DNA of 64,000 nucleotides. Origin: Paenibacillus woosongensis. GTDB taxonomy: Bacteria > Bacillota > Bacilli > Paenibacillales > Paenibacillaceae. Position numbers and translations under genes: made by a program. The notes beneath the pieces were generated by a model. It had not been told where the DNA came from and did no database searches. It saw nothing but the letters and a program-made list of their open reading frames with translations. This document shows positions 8,027 through 16,433 of this stretch, piece after piece (the first letter of the stretch is position 1; every line of letters begins with the position of its first letter). The stretch is from assembly GCF_009725165.1 (NCBI RefSeq), contig NZ_WNZW01000005.1, forward strand, positions 1-64,000, in the 5' to 3' direction.

Positions 8027-8761
8027 TTAATACTTTTTATCCAATAAAGAAGCTGCTGCGTCATCCATAATAAATGTTACATTTGGATGCGCTCTCAGAA
8101 TAGATGCAGGACAGTCCTCGTGAATTGGCCCTTCCAGCGCAGCTTTCACTGCTGCAGCCTTTCTCTCTCCAGATGAAGCCACGAGAATATGTTTTGCCTC
8201 CATAATATCGGCTAATCCCATCGTCAGCATCTGCGTCGGCGCCTCTTCAGCAGTCAAGTTATGGTAGCCCATGGTGCTGTCAATTGTAGATTGATCACTG
8301 TCTGCTAAAAATAAACGAGAGCTAAATGGTGTGCCTGGTTCATTTGCAGCCAAATGTGCATTCGTTCCAAGTCCGACAATTTGCAAATCGCGTGGATATT
8401 TGTCGAGAACCTTTCTATAACGGTTGAGTTCCGCTTCTACATCCTCGACACTTCCATCCATAAGACCAATGTATTTCGGATGTACTTTAATCAAGTCATA
8501 AAACTTTTTATGCATATACGTATATACTGTAAAAGGCTTGTCTTTTTCGGCAACGTATTCATCTAGATTCGTAAAAATGGAATTCGCAATATTAAGCTCA
8601 CCAGCATTTATGGCTTCAACCAACAATTCAAATGTACCGTCATAGCTTGCGCCCGTTGTCGTGTTAATGCTAGCGTTTTCGTTTTGCTTTAGTGTTTCAG
8701 CAATGACATCAAAGGCGGCTTTGGATAATTCTTTATAATTTTTGACTTGAATAATTTTCAT
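8027..8761 (-). CDS. nagB: Glucosamine-6-phosphate deaminase
   Basis: This encodes 244 residues, the normal length. The block TNLDEYV and the motif GLGTNAHLAANEPGTPFSSR match the NagB/6-phosphogluconolactonase fold; the usual GxGxNGHIxFNEPG is changed to TNAHLAANEPG, keeping the His and the NEPG. The Lys-Thr area ILVASSGERKAAAVKAALEG is also typical. The enzyme converts glucosamine-6-P to fructose-6-P and ammonia in the cytosol. AAAGGAG precedes the ATG. A palindromic operator lies 38 bp upstream and a second copy 83 bp further. No nagA (deacetylase) is present in the cluster. Confidence 0.87.
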   Translation of the reverse strand: MKIIQVKNYKELSKAAFDVIAETLKQNENASINTTTGASYDGTFELLVEAINAGELNIANSIFTNLDEYVAEKDKPFTVYTYMHKKFYDLIKVHPKYIGLMDGSVEDVEAELNRYRKVLDKYPRDLQIVGLGTNAHLAANEPGTPFSSRLFLADSDQSTIDSTMGYHNLTAEEAPTQMLTMGLADIMEAKHILVASSGERKAAAVKAALEGPIHEDCPASILRAHPNVTFIMDDAAASLLDKKY

Positions 8762-8798
8762 GATATTTCTCCTTTATAGAGTATTTTGTTCCATACAT

Positions 8799-8815
8799 AT
8801 TAAACTTAGTTTAAT
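8799..8815. promoter_or_regulatory. ROK-repressor operator, proximal to nagB
   Basis: ATTAAACTTAGTTTAAT is a perfect palindrome around one central base. The same core recurs at 8882-8898 and 10182-10198, all upstream of genes in this operon, and nowhere else that I noticed in the window. The likely binder is the ROK regulator encoded at 8991-10157. Confidence 0.75.
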
Positions 8816-8823
8816 TATTGGAG

Positions 8824-8852
8824 ATAATAAAACCGAATACACATGAATTCGG
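8824..8852 (-). terminator. Terminator-like hairpin between regulator gene and nagB
   Basis: Read on the minus strand, CCGAAT and ATTCGG pair around an 8-base loop and are followed by TTTTATTAT. The stem is short. It could end the regulator transcript or attenuate read-through into nagB. Confidence 0.4.
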
Positions 8853-8881
8853 AGATATTTAATACTAAATTCAATTATGTT

Positions 8882-8898
8882 ATTAAACTAAGTTTATT
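8882..8898. promoter_or_regulatory. ROK-repressor operator, distal copy
   Basis: ATTAAACTAAGTTTATT matches the palindrome at 8799-8815 with one arm mismatch. The centres of the two copies are 83 bp apart, close to eight helical turns, which would allow looping by a bound oligomer. Confidence 0.65.
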
Positions 8899-8990
8899 AA
8901 TTGCATTATAACACCCAGTTATTTAATATACAACCACAACTTGAACATTAAATAACTGGATGTTTTATCCAAGGAAACGGATCGTATAAT

Positions 8991-10157
8991 CTATATATCA
9001 TCATTTGTAAATCGTAGAAATTCATTTAACACTAGAGCGCTTGCTCCAATGACCCCGCTATCTTTGCCAATGCTGGGATGGATGAGGTGAAAGGATTGAT
9101 TCAGCGGGGACCAGACATATTTACTTGTGATTGCTTCAATATCCTTAACTAGTATGGGGTATTCTTGAACCATTGGGCCGGCCAGCAAAACCCCTTTAGG
9201 ATTATACATACAAATCACATTGGCAATCGCTAGGCACAGGTAATGACGAGCTCGGTCAATCAGAGTGACAGCCCAGCTTTCCTTCCTTTCATAAGCGGCA
9301 AAGATCTCTTGAATCGGTCTTTGCGATTGCTTTTCGATTTCAGAGGAACACACATAGGTCTGCAAACAACCCAATCTTCCGCAATCACACATCGCTCCAT
9401 TTGGCTCCATCGTTATATGTCCAATTTCTCCAAGCGTATTGAGATGGCCGCGTAAAATTTCACCGTTCATCATCACAGCGCCGCCTACTCCGCTTCCTAT
9501 ATAAATACAGACAGAGTCATGAAATTCAGTCATATTTCCAAATAAACTTTCGGCTAAAAGTACGGTGCGAACATGGTTATCCACATACACAATATAATCG
9601 ATCTTTTTTTCCAAATAGGCTTTGATTTGAACCTTTTCCCAGTGAAACTGAGGGACAATCAGAGCTTCACCGTCTGGCCAGGTAATCAGGCCGGGGATAC
9701 TGATCCCAACCGCAATAATTTTCTCTGCAATCTCATGATTAATCTGTTCTATTAATGCAGAAATGCCATCCGCAATTCGATCAAGTACAGTTTCTGCTTC
9801 TTGTTTAGCATCAAATTCCAAGTATTTTTTATCTAATACTTTGCCGTTTAAAGCGACAATCCCAATTTTGATCGCATTCCAATCCACTTCTACCCCAACG
9901 ATGTAGGAGCCATTGGAGTTGATTTCTAACAGTGTCGCTCGTCTTCCAACCTCCCCTTCGATTTGCCCTACCTCGATGACTAGCCCATCATTGATTAATT
10001 CTTTAATGATTTTGCCAATACTTGTATGGCTCATCTTGGTTAAGTTGGCTAATTGCGTTCTTGAGATTTGTTTATGTTTCTGTATTAAACTCAATAACAT
10101 AAAGTAATGGTATTTCCTCACTCGCCCTTGATCATATTTCAAATTAAACGTGGACAT
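8991..10157 (-). CDS. ROK-family transcriptional repressor (NagC/XylR type)
   Basis: This encodes 388 residues. A winged helix-turn-helix occupies residues about 20-75 (ISRTQLANLTKMSHTSIGKIIKELI), followed by a ROK sugar-binding domain with EVGRRATLLEIN, VYVDNHVRTVLLAE, IGSGVGGAVM and the zinc motif CDCGRLGCLQ. It should sense a sugar or sugar phosphate from the operon's pathway. The minus-strand promoter at 10200-10227 overlaps an operator, so it probably represses itself and nagB. AAGGGGC precedes the ATG. The first gene of the set is separated from nagB by 229 bp holding two operators and a hairpin. Confidence 0.87.
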   Translation of the reverse strand: MSTFNLKYDQGRVRKYHYFMLLSLIQKHKQISRTQLANLTKMSHTSIGKIIKELINDGLVIEVGQIEGEVGRRATLLEINSNGSYIVGVEVDWNAIKIGIVALNGKVLDKKYLEFDAKQEAETVLDRIADGISALIEQINHEIAEKIIAVGISIPGLITWPDGEALIVPQFHWEKVQIKAYLEKKIDYIVYVDNHVRTVLLAESLFGNMTEFHDSVCIYIGSGVGGAVMMNGEILRGHLNTLGEIGHITMEPNGAMCDCGRLGCLQTYVCSSEIEKQSQRPIQEIFAAYERKESWAVTLIDRARHYLCLAIANVICMYNPKGVLLAGPMVQEYPILVKDIEAITSKYVWSPLNQSFHLIHPSIGKDSGVIGASALVLNEFLRFTNDDI

Positions 10158-10181
10158 CTAGTTGCCCCTTTCACAACATTT

Positions 10182-10227
10182 ATTAAACTAAGTTTAGATA
10201 TTATATAACTTTACCAACGATTGTCAA
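10182..10227 (-). promoter_or_regulatory. Promoter with overlapping operator for the ROK repressor gene
   Basis: On the minus strand TTGACA (10227-10222) and TATAAT (10205-10200) are 16 bases apart. The palindrome ATTAAACT-A-AGTTTAGA at 10182-10198 begins immediately after the -10 box, covering the expected start site, so a bound repressor would block transcription of its own gene. Confidence 0.75.
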
Positions 10228-10331
10228 TTTAGTCTGGTTTCTTGAAGTATTAGCATTCCGCTCTCCGTTTCTCTCACGACTAATGTACACGGTTTTCTGC
10301 AAATTGAAAATATGCCGTACAGCAACAACCA

Positions 10332-10361
10332 TGGACAGAAGAATTCCATCCTAGCTATAAT
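10332..10361 (+). promoter_or_regulatory. Promoter for the YesM/YesN-type operon
   Basis: TGGACA at 10332-10337 and TATAAT at 10356-10361 are 18 bases apart, about 70 bp before the kinase start codon. The leader between them contains the GC-rich hairpin at 10387-10407. Confidence 0.5.
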
Positions 10362-10386
10362 AGATAAAATAATTTGGCCGGATGAT

Positions 10387-10407
10387 CTCCCCCGCGAAGC
10401 GGGAGGC
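10387..10407. other. GC-rich hairpin in leader of the sensor kinase gene
   Basis: CTCCC-CCGC, loop GAA, GCGGGAG forms a tight stem with no T tract. Similar GC-rich hairpins followed by GGCTTCTAAGC occur at ends of IS200/IS605-type elements, but no transposase gene is present here, so origin is uncertain. Confidence 0.4.
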
Positions 10408-10433
10408 TTCTAAGCATGAGGATGTGAGCGGGC

Positions 10434-12236
10434 ATGTTCCGGAAATGGTTTATTCGCAACAGCAGCGTACAGAATAAGTTTCTGCTTTCGACCCTGTGTC
10501 TGATTATTATTCCGCTGGGGTTATTCGGGATCATCTCGTTTCAGGTCTCCAAGCAATCGATCGAATCGCAGGTCAGCCAATTGAACTTAAGAATATTAGG
10601 GCAAATTTCCGAAAAAGCGGACATGCTGTTAGACGACGTTATCTCGCTATCCAATACGTTTTATTTAAATAGAGAGGTCAACTATGGGTTTACGGCGCCA
10701 ATTTCCCCGAACAGCTATGAAGAGGTTCAAATCCGCTCCGAGTTTGACCGGCTGCTGACGAGCTCGATTTATTCCTTCGCCAATTTGAAACCCGACATTA
10801 CTCTGTTGGGGCTGAACGGCCTTACGTTATCGACGAATCCGCTGGATACCAAGCCGAGCATCCAAATCATGGAGCAGCAGGACTGGTACCACGCGGCGAC
10901 GGAGGCCAAGGGGCAAATTCTGTGGATCACGGAGCCGATCCCAGGCCTGGCGACAAAGGGCCATGACGATCGTTCGGTCTATGCGGTGCGGTCGAGCAAT
11001 CGGTTCGAGAGCTGGGCGCCGATCGGATTGGTCATTATCCGTATCGATGAATCCACCTTGAAAAATTTGTACGCGGGTTCCTTGGACGAGAATCAGGAGA
11101 TCATCATCGTAAATGACGGCAAAATCATTTCATCGAATAACCCGGATCTCGCAAGCGAGGATCTCAAGACTCGCGCCTATTACGAGAAAATCGATCAATA
11201 TGAATCCGGTTTTTTTGTGGATCACGAAATGGGGACGGATCAGCTGATCGCGTTCCAGACCATTGGCAAGACGGGCTGGAAGCTGGTCTCCTATACGCCG
11301 ACCCGGACGGTGCTGTCTAACATTAACAAAATTCAGACGGTGGTTATCGTCGTTTTTGCCATCGTTGTTCTGCTCTCATTCGCGGCTTCCTATTACATGG
11401 CCCGCCGCCTGGCAATCCCGATCAAGCGCTTGTCTAAGGATTTCGGCCGCGTCGAGGCCGGGGATCTCACGGTCAGGTCACCCGTGTATAGTGAAGATGA
11501 AATTGGTCTGTTGACCCAGAAGTTCAACCAGATGGTGGAGAAGCTGAAGACCTCGATGGAGGATGTGAAGCGGGAGCAGCAAAACAAACGGCGGGCCGAA
11601 ATTCAGACACTGCAATCCCAGATTAATCCGCATTTCCTGTACAACACGCTGGCTTCAATTCGGTTTATGCTGTACAAGCACAAGCAGGAGACGGTCGATT
11701 CCGTCATCGTGGCTCTCGTTCGGCTGCTGAAGCAGTCCATCTCCAAGGAAGATGAATGGATCCCTGTCGAAGAGGAGCTGGATATTCTGAAGAACTATGT
11801 CTATATCCAGCAAATCCGCCAGGGTGATATGCTAGAGGTGCGGTACGAGATTGAGGAAGACATTTTGGCCTACCGGACGATTAAATTGATTTTGCAGCCT
11901 TTGGTGGAAAATGCGATTTTTCATGGCCTTGAGCCAAAAAGAGGCCAAGGGACGATCGTGATCAAAGGGTATCTCCAGGACAGGGACATCCTCTTTGAAG
12001 TGATCGACGACGGCGTAGGGATGGAGCAAAATGCTGTGCCGCCTCTGCCCGAGGAGGAGGCCATCGGTCAGACAGCCCTGTCGCATGGCGGAGGATTATT
12101 GAACGTACATGAGCGTATTCAGCTCCATTTCGGACGGCAATACGGGGTGGCCCTGGAATCGGCGGTAAATGCCGGAACAAAGGTCACGCTGCGCATTCCG
12201 GCATTTTACAAACGGGAGGACATACAGCAGCTATGA
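10434..12236 (+). CDS. YesM-type membrane sensor histidine kinase
   Basis: This encodes 600 residues. A membrane segment lies near 16-36, then a large extracellular sensor region to about 298, a second segment at 300-322 and a HAMP linker to about 375. The histidine-kinase block is QINPHFLYNTL with the phospho-accepting His at residue 400, followed by an ATPase domain with LVENAIFHGL, DDGVGM and GGGLLNVHERI. This is the LytS/YesM group, which senses extracellular sugars or wall fragments. It overlaps its response regulator by 4 bp (ATGA) and stands just before a sugar importer and sulfatase operon that it probably controls. Confidence 0.9.
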   Translation: MFRKWFIRNSSVQNKFLLSTLCLIIIPLGLFGIISFQVSKQSIESQVSQLNLRILGQISEKADMLLDDVISLSNTFYLNREVNYGFTAPISPNSYEEVQIRSEFDRLLTSSIYSFANLKPDITLLGLNGLTLSTNPLDTKPSIQIMEQQDWYHAATEAKGQILWITEPIPGLATKGHDDRSVYAVRSSNRFESWAPIGLVIIRIDESTLKNLYAGSLDENQEIIIVNDGKIISSNNPDLASEDLKTRAYYEKIDQYESGFFVDHEMGTDQLIAFQTIGKTGWKLVSYTPTRTVLSNINKIQTVVIVVFAIVVLLSFAASYYMARRLAIPIKRLSKDFGRVEAGDLTVRSPVYSEDEIGLLTQKFNQMVEKLKTSMEDVKREQQNKRRAEIQTLQSQINPHFLYNTLASIRFMLYKHKQETVDSVIVALVRLLKQSISKEDEWIPVEEELDILKNYVYIQQIRQGDMLEVRYEIEEDILAYRTIKLILQPLVENAIFHGLEPKRGQGTIVIKGYLQDRDILFEVIDDGVGMEQNAVPPLPEEEAIGQTALSHGGGLLNVHERIQLHFGRQYGVALESAVNAGTKVTLRIPAFYKREDIQQL

Positions 12237-13870
12237 ATATTCTCATTGTCGATGACGAACGGATTATCCGCGAGTGGTTTCGGATGACGGTGGACAAGCT
12301 TGGCGGGGATTGCCGGATCATAGGGGAGGCAGCCAGCGGGGAGGAAGCTCTGGCATTTTGCCGCCAGCGCCAGGTGGATCTCGTCGTTACGGATGTAAAG
12401 ATGCCGGGAATGGACGGGCTGGAGCTGATCAAGCGGCTGAAGGAGGAGCAGCCTGATGTACGTACGGTGATTTTCAGCTCCTACAGCGAATTTCATTTTG
12501 CTGCCGAAGCCCTGAAGCTAGGGGCCAATGAATACATTCTTAAAGCTGAGGTCACCTTGCCCGGTCTTGAGGAGATTTTGCATAAAATCAAAAGGGATAT
12601 TGAATTGGAACGAAGCAAGGCACTTGAGCTGAATTCTCTACGCCATGTGTTGAATCAGAACGAGCAGGTGCTGCGGACGGCCTATTTTGGAGAGCTGCTC
12701 CAGGGCAGCGCACAAGCCGCCCAGCAATTTGCATCCAAGATGTCTTACTTTGGCATTGAACTGCAGGAGAAGAATCTGGCGCTAATGGCATTCGGCATTA
12801 TTCCCGGAGCGGTGAAGAATGAAAGAATCAGCGATCCCGAGCTGCTTCAGCATGCCATGATTAATATTATCAACGAAACCCTGCTCACCGAGACGGGCGG
12901 GGGATGCTCTTTTCTGTACATGAATGAGGTCTACATGCTGCTCGTGAACGCTTCGGCATCAGGCATGAAGTCGCAGCGGGAGCTGCTTCTGCTGACGGCG
13001 AGCCGGGTGGCGGAGAATGCCAGGCGATTCCTTGGCGTCGAGTCGGCGATGGGCATCAGCATGACCTACAGCAGCCTTTCCTATCTTCCTGAACAGGCGC
13101 GTGAAGCCCTAGAGGCGCTCGAACGAAAACGCTTCTATGGCGATAAGAGCGTTGCGTACTTTCAGGACTCGGACATGATGAGCCTGCATTCCGATGTGCG
13201 GACTCCCTCGCTTAAACCGCATATGGATTCCTTTCACCGCTTATTGGGGGAAGGAAAGCCGCAAGAAGCGCTGCAGCAATTCGGCCATATGCTGACGAGG
13301 GCGGGGGAGGACAAGTCGCTCTCCCCTAAGCAAATGAAAGCGGTCGTATTGGAACTGATCTACTCGGCGATCAATTGGGCCCGCAGCCTGCAGCTGCCGG
13401 GGGAGAGGCTTGAAGCGTTATCGGCGGAGATCACGGGACAGATCGTGCAGCAGGAGAGCTATCATCAGCTTACCGCCTGGGCAGCCGGAGCGGTTCGCGA
13501 GCTGATGGATTGGCTGGAGGCGTCTCGCCCGAGGTACGCAGAGCCGGTAGAAAGGGCGTGCGAGTACATTCGCCTGAATTATACCGGGGAAATCACGCTG
13601 AAGGAAGTTTCCGCGCATGTCCATCTCAGCCGCACGTACTTCAGTGAATTATTCAAGAAGGAGACCAATCTGAACTTCAATGAATACGTGATGCAGGTTC
13701 GTATGGAACAGGCGAAGAACATTCTTAAGCATCAGCAAATGCGGATTTCGGATGTCGCAGAGCAGGTAGGCTACGCCAATCCAAGCTATTTTATCAAATT
13801 GTTCAAAAAATATGCCGGAGTCTCTCCATACGAATATATGGAATCGCATAGCAGCTTCCGGGCTCGCTAA
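12233..13870 (+). CDS. YesN-type response regulator with AraC DNA-binding domain
   Basis: This encodes 545 residues. The receiver domain covers residues 1-120, with acidic pocket DD at 7-8, phospho-Asp D54 in VVTDVKMPG and the conserved Lys in YILKAE. A middle region of about 300 residues of the YesN kind follows, then a two-helix-turn-helix AraC domain at about 441-540 (ITLKEVSAHVHLSRTYFSELFKK and ISDVAEQVGYANPSYFIKLFKK). It is the partner of the overlapping kinase and a likely activator of the downstream importer genes. A strong terminator follows directly. Confidence 0.9.
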   Translation: MNILIVDDERIIREWFRMTVDKLGGDCRIIGEAASGEEALAFCRQRQVDLVVTDVKMPGMDGLELIKRLKEEQPDVRTVIFSSYSEFHFAAEALKLGANEYILKAEVTLPGLEEILHKIKRDIELERSKALELNSLRHVLNQNEQVLRTAYFGELLQGSAQAAQQFASKMSYFGIELQEKNLALMAFGIIPGAVKNERISDPELLQHAMINIINETLLTETGGGCSFLYMNEVYMLLVNASASGMKSQRELLLLTASRVAENARRFLGVESAMGISMTYSSLSYLPEQAREALEALERKRFYGDKSVAYFQDSDMMSLHSDVRTPSLKPHMDSFHRLLGEGKPQEALQQFGHMLTRAGEDKSLSPKQMKAVVLELIYSAINWARSLQLPGERLEALSAEITGQIVQQESYHQLTAWAAGAVRELMDWLEASRPRYAEPVERACEYIRLNYTGEITLKEVSAHVHLSRTYFSELFKKETNLNFNEYVMQVRMEQAKNILKHQQMRISDVAEQVGYANPSYFIKLFKKYAGVSPYEYMESHSSFRAR

Positions 13871-13878
13871 ACACTCGA

Positions 13879-13907
13879 ACACCTCGCCTTGCGGGGTGTT
13901 TTTTTTG
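13879..13907 (+). terminator. Rho-independent terminator after the response regulator gene
   Basis: ACACCTCGC, loop CTT, GCGGGGTGT, then eight T. It separates the two-component genes from the importer operon. Confidence 0.88.
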
Positions 13908-13978
13908 CCTATATCCGAATAATTTGCTATGCGGCAGTAATATTATGCTACTCCTTTTAGAGCGGATTATTTAAATTA

Positions 13979-14044
13979 ATAGAGAAGGCGTTTTTTGTGG
14001 AGAAAAAGCGGAATTCTCTATCACTAGGCCATAAGGCCTTTTTT
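13979..14044 (+). promoter_or_regulatory. Structured leader upstream of the solute-binding protein gene
   Basis: ATAGAGAA at 13979-13986 is complementary to TTCTCTAT at 14014-14021. Just after it AGGCC-ATAA-GGCCT is followed by TTTTTT, a short terminator-like stem. The arrangement lies 50 bp before the gene and could be an attenuator or simply a second terminator after the regulator genes. Confidence 0.35.
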
Positions 14045-14095
14045 CTATAATGAATTCAGCAACAACAAGAAGACATGAAACAGGGAGGTCTGAAC

Positions 14096-15403
14096 ATGAA
14101 GAAGAAATGGCTGGTGACCGTGCTGGTGACCGTTCTGGCCGCTTCCGTGCTAAGCGCGTGCGGCGGAAGCAGCGGAACGGAGCAACTGAATAAGAAGAAA
14201 GCGGACGGCAGTGGAGAAACAACGACGCTGACCTTCTGGAGAGCAGGCACCGATGCGCAGGAGAATGCGTATTGGAAACGGGTGATCAGCGAATTTGAAG
14301 CCAGTCATCCGGGCGTCAAGATCGAGCTGAGCGAAGCGCCGTTTGGCAATGACATGGAGACGAAGCTGAACGCGGCTTATGCCAGCGGAACGTCCCCTGA
14401 CGTTCTGTCCTATACGCTGGCTTCGGTTGCGCAGCGGGCGAGCTTAGGCCAGTATGAGCCGCTGGATGGATATCTGTCCACTTGGGACGGCAGAAGCGAC
14501 ATGATGGAGAATATTTTGGATACCGGAACGTATAACGGCAAGCTGTACGGCGTGGGCTTCATCCCGGATCCGCGCGTCCTGCTGTGGCGGAAGGACTTGT
14601 TCAAAGAGGCGGGCCTGGATCCCGAGAAGCCGCCAGGAAGCTGGGAGGAGCTGGCGGACTATGCCCGCAAGCTGACGAAGAAGGACGGCAATACCACGAC
14701 ACTGGCCGGATTCGCGATTCCGACGGCATCGGCGTGGACGCTGTGGCAATCCTTTGTTCTGCAAAACGGCGGACAGATCATCGACGAGCAGACGAACACA
14801 CCGTTGTTTGATTCACCGGAAGCGATTGAAGCTACGGAATTTTTGGCGGAGCTTGTATTAGATGGCATCACCATTCCTAACAATTCCGACAAATCGAATG
14901 AGAACCTGTTCCGGAACGGCAAGGCGGCAATTGCTTATGATAGTCCGGCTGCTTACACGAATCTGCAGAAGGAAAATCCCGAACTGGTTGGACAAATCGG
15001 CGTTTCCGGACCGATCGCCAGGAAGGAAAAGGCAACCTTCGCGGGTATGCGCTTGCTGTTCATGAGCTCGCAGAGCAAAAATAAGGAGCTCGCAGCGGAG
15101 TTTATCCAGCACATCATGTCCAAGGAAGAGACGTGGAAGCGTTATACGGAGCTGGGAACCCCGGTTGTCCTGAAATCGCTGGAGCAGGATTATATCCAGG
15201 ACAAGCCGGAAATTAACCAAGCGATCTTTGATGCGGTCTCGTACGGTAAAGGCGCGGCCAAGGTAACTTATGCCGGGAAGCTGAGCGAGATTATCAGCCA
15301 GAACCTGGAGGGCGCTTTCTACGGGAAGATTTCGGCCGAGGAAGCGATGAAGCAGGGCGTGGAGCAGTTGAACCGTGAGCTTCCTAACCTGATTGGAAAA
15401 TAG
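14096..15403 (+). CDS. Sugar ABC transporter solute-binding lipoprotein
   Basis: This encodes 435 residues from ATG 14096, which has AGGGAGGT eight bases upstream; an in-frame ATG at 14075 has no such site. A lipoprotein signal ends in VLSAC-GGSSG, so the protein is tethered outside the membrane through Cys. The body is a family-1 extracellular binding protein (TLTFWRAGTDAQENAYW, FEASHPGVKIEL, ATLAGFAIPTAS, FRNGKAAIAYDSPAA). It captures an oligosaccharide for the two permeases that follow. Because a cytosolic sulfatase lies in the same operon, the ligand may be a sulfated oligosaccharide, which is inference. Confidence 0.9.
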   Translation: MKKKWLVTVLVTVLAASVLSACGGSSGTEQLNKKKADGSGETTTLTFWRAGTDAQENAYWKRVISEFEASHPGVKIELSEAPFGNDMETKLNAAYASGTSPDVLSYTLASVAQRASLGQYEPLDGYLSTWDGRSDMMENILDTGTYNGKLYGVGFIPDPRVLLWRKDLFKEAGLDPEKPPGSWEELADYARKLTKKDGNTTTLAGFAIPTASAWTLWQSFVLQNGGQIIDEQTNTPLFDSPEAIEATEFLAELVLDGITIPNNSDKSNENLFRNGKAAIAYDSPAAYTNLQKENPELVGQIGVSGPIARKEKATFAGMRLLFMSSQSKNKELAAEFIQHIMSKEETWKRYTELGTPVVLKSLEQDYIQDKPEINQAIFDAVSYGKGAAKVTYAGKLSEIISQNLEGAFYGKISAEEAMKQGVEQLNRELPNLIGK

Positions 15404-15419
15404 AGAGATGTTTATGGAA

Positions 15420-15458
15420 CGAAACGCCTGCCTGCTTCGATGACGCACAGGCGTTTCG
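15420..15458 (+). other. Intercistronic hairpin between binding protein and permease genes
   Basis: CGAAACGCCTG and CAGGCGTTTCG form a perfect 11-bp stem without a T tract. Such stems after a binding-protein gene typically protect its message or partly terminate, giving more binding protein than permease. A similar hairpin occurs at the same junction of the fructan operon (48860-48904). Confidence 0.7.
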
Positions 15459-15500
15459 TATAGGATGAAGAAAACCAGACTTCAGCGAGGTGGTTAACTT

Positions 15501-16430
15501 ATGAAACCAACGCTATCCCGTTCCATGGAAACGGATGGGAAGATCAGACCGAAGCAGCGGCTGAGCATCGACTATGTAGGCTACGCGATGATCGCGCCCG
15601 GCTATTTAATTTACTTTCTATTTATTTTCATACCGCTGATCGTCGGCGTATATTACAGCTTTACGAATTATAACTTCTACAGCACGCCAGAGTTTGTCGG
15701 CTTGCAGAACTATACCCGGCTCCTGCAGGATGCGCTGTTCGGCAAGGCGATGTACAACACGTTCATCTATGCGTTATTTACGATAGTACCCCAATTGTTC
15801 TTAGGCTTGATTCTAGCCGTTCTGTTGAATGGAAAGCTCTTTGGCCGCGTCTTTTCCCGGGCCAGTATTTATATTCCTAACGTCACCTCGATGGTGGCCG
15901 TTTCGATGATCTGGCTGTGGATTTATGACCCGGCCCTCGGCATTTTGAATCGGATGATCAAGGTGTTTGGCGTGGATCCGATTCAGTGGCTATACAATCC
16001 GAACACGGCGATGATGGCCGTCGTCATTATGAGCATCTGGAAATCGCTTGGTTATACGATGATCGTTTACCTGGCGGGCCTGCAGTCGATTCCGTCCAGC
16101 CTGTACGAGGCGGCGCATATGGACGGGGCCTCAAAGATCCGGCAGTTTTTCTCGATCACGATTCCGATGCTGAAGCCAACCACCTTTTTTATTCTGGTCA
16201 TGTCCTGCATTAACTCGTTTATGGTATTTGAACAGGTCAATATTATGACAGCCGGCGGACCGCTGAATTCGACGACAACCGTTGTGCATCAAATTTACCT
16301 CCGCGGCTTTCAGGATTTTCAAATGGGATATGCTTCGGCAATGGCCATTGTCCTCTTTCTCATCACGCTGGTCATTACCTTGATTAACTTCAAGTACGGC
16401 AATCAGGGGGATGATTTGGATGTGGATTAA
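15501..16430 (+). CDS. Sugar ABC transporter permease (MalF/UgpA type)
   Basis: This encodes 309 residues with six predicted membrane segments. The EAA loop reads YEAAHMDGASKIRQFFSITIPML, where the ATPase docks. The ATG has GCGAGGTGG upstream. It forms the translocation pore with the next gene product. No ATPase gene lies in the operon. Confidence 0.9.
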   Translation: MKPTLSRSMETDGKIRPKQRLSIDYVGYAMIAPGYLIYFLFIFIPLIVGVYYSFTNYNFYSTPEFVGLQNYTRLLQDALFGKAMYNTFIYALFTIVPQLFLGLILAVLLNGKLFGRVFSRASIYIPNVTSMVAVSMIWLWIYDPALGILNRMIKVFGVDPIQWLYNPNTAMMAVVIMSIWKSLGYTMIVYLAGLQSIPSSLYEAAHMDGASKIRQFFSITIPMLKPTTFFILVMSCINSFMVFEQVNIMTAGGPLNSTTTVVHQIYLRGFQDFQMGYASAMAIVLFLITLVITLINFKYGNQGDDLDVD

Positions 16431-16433
16431 TCG

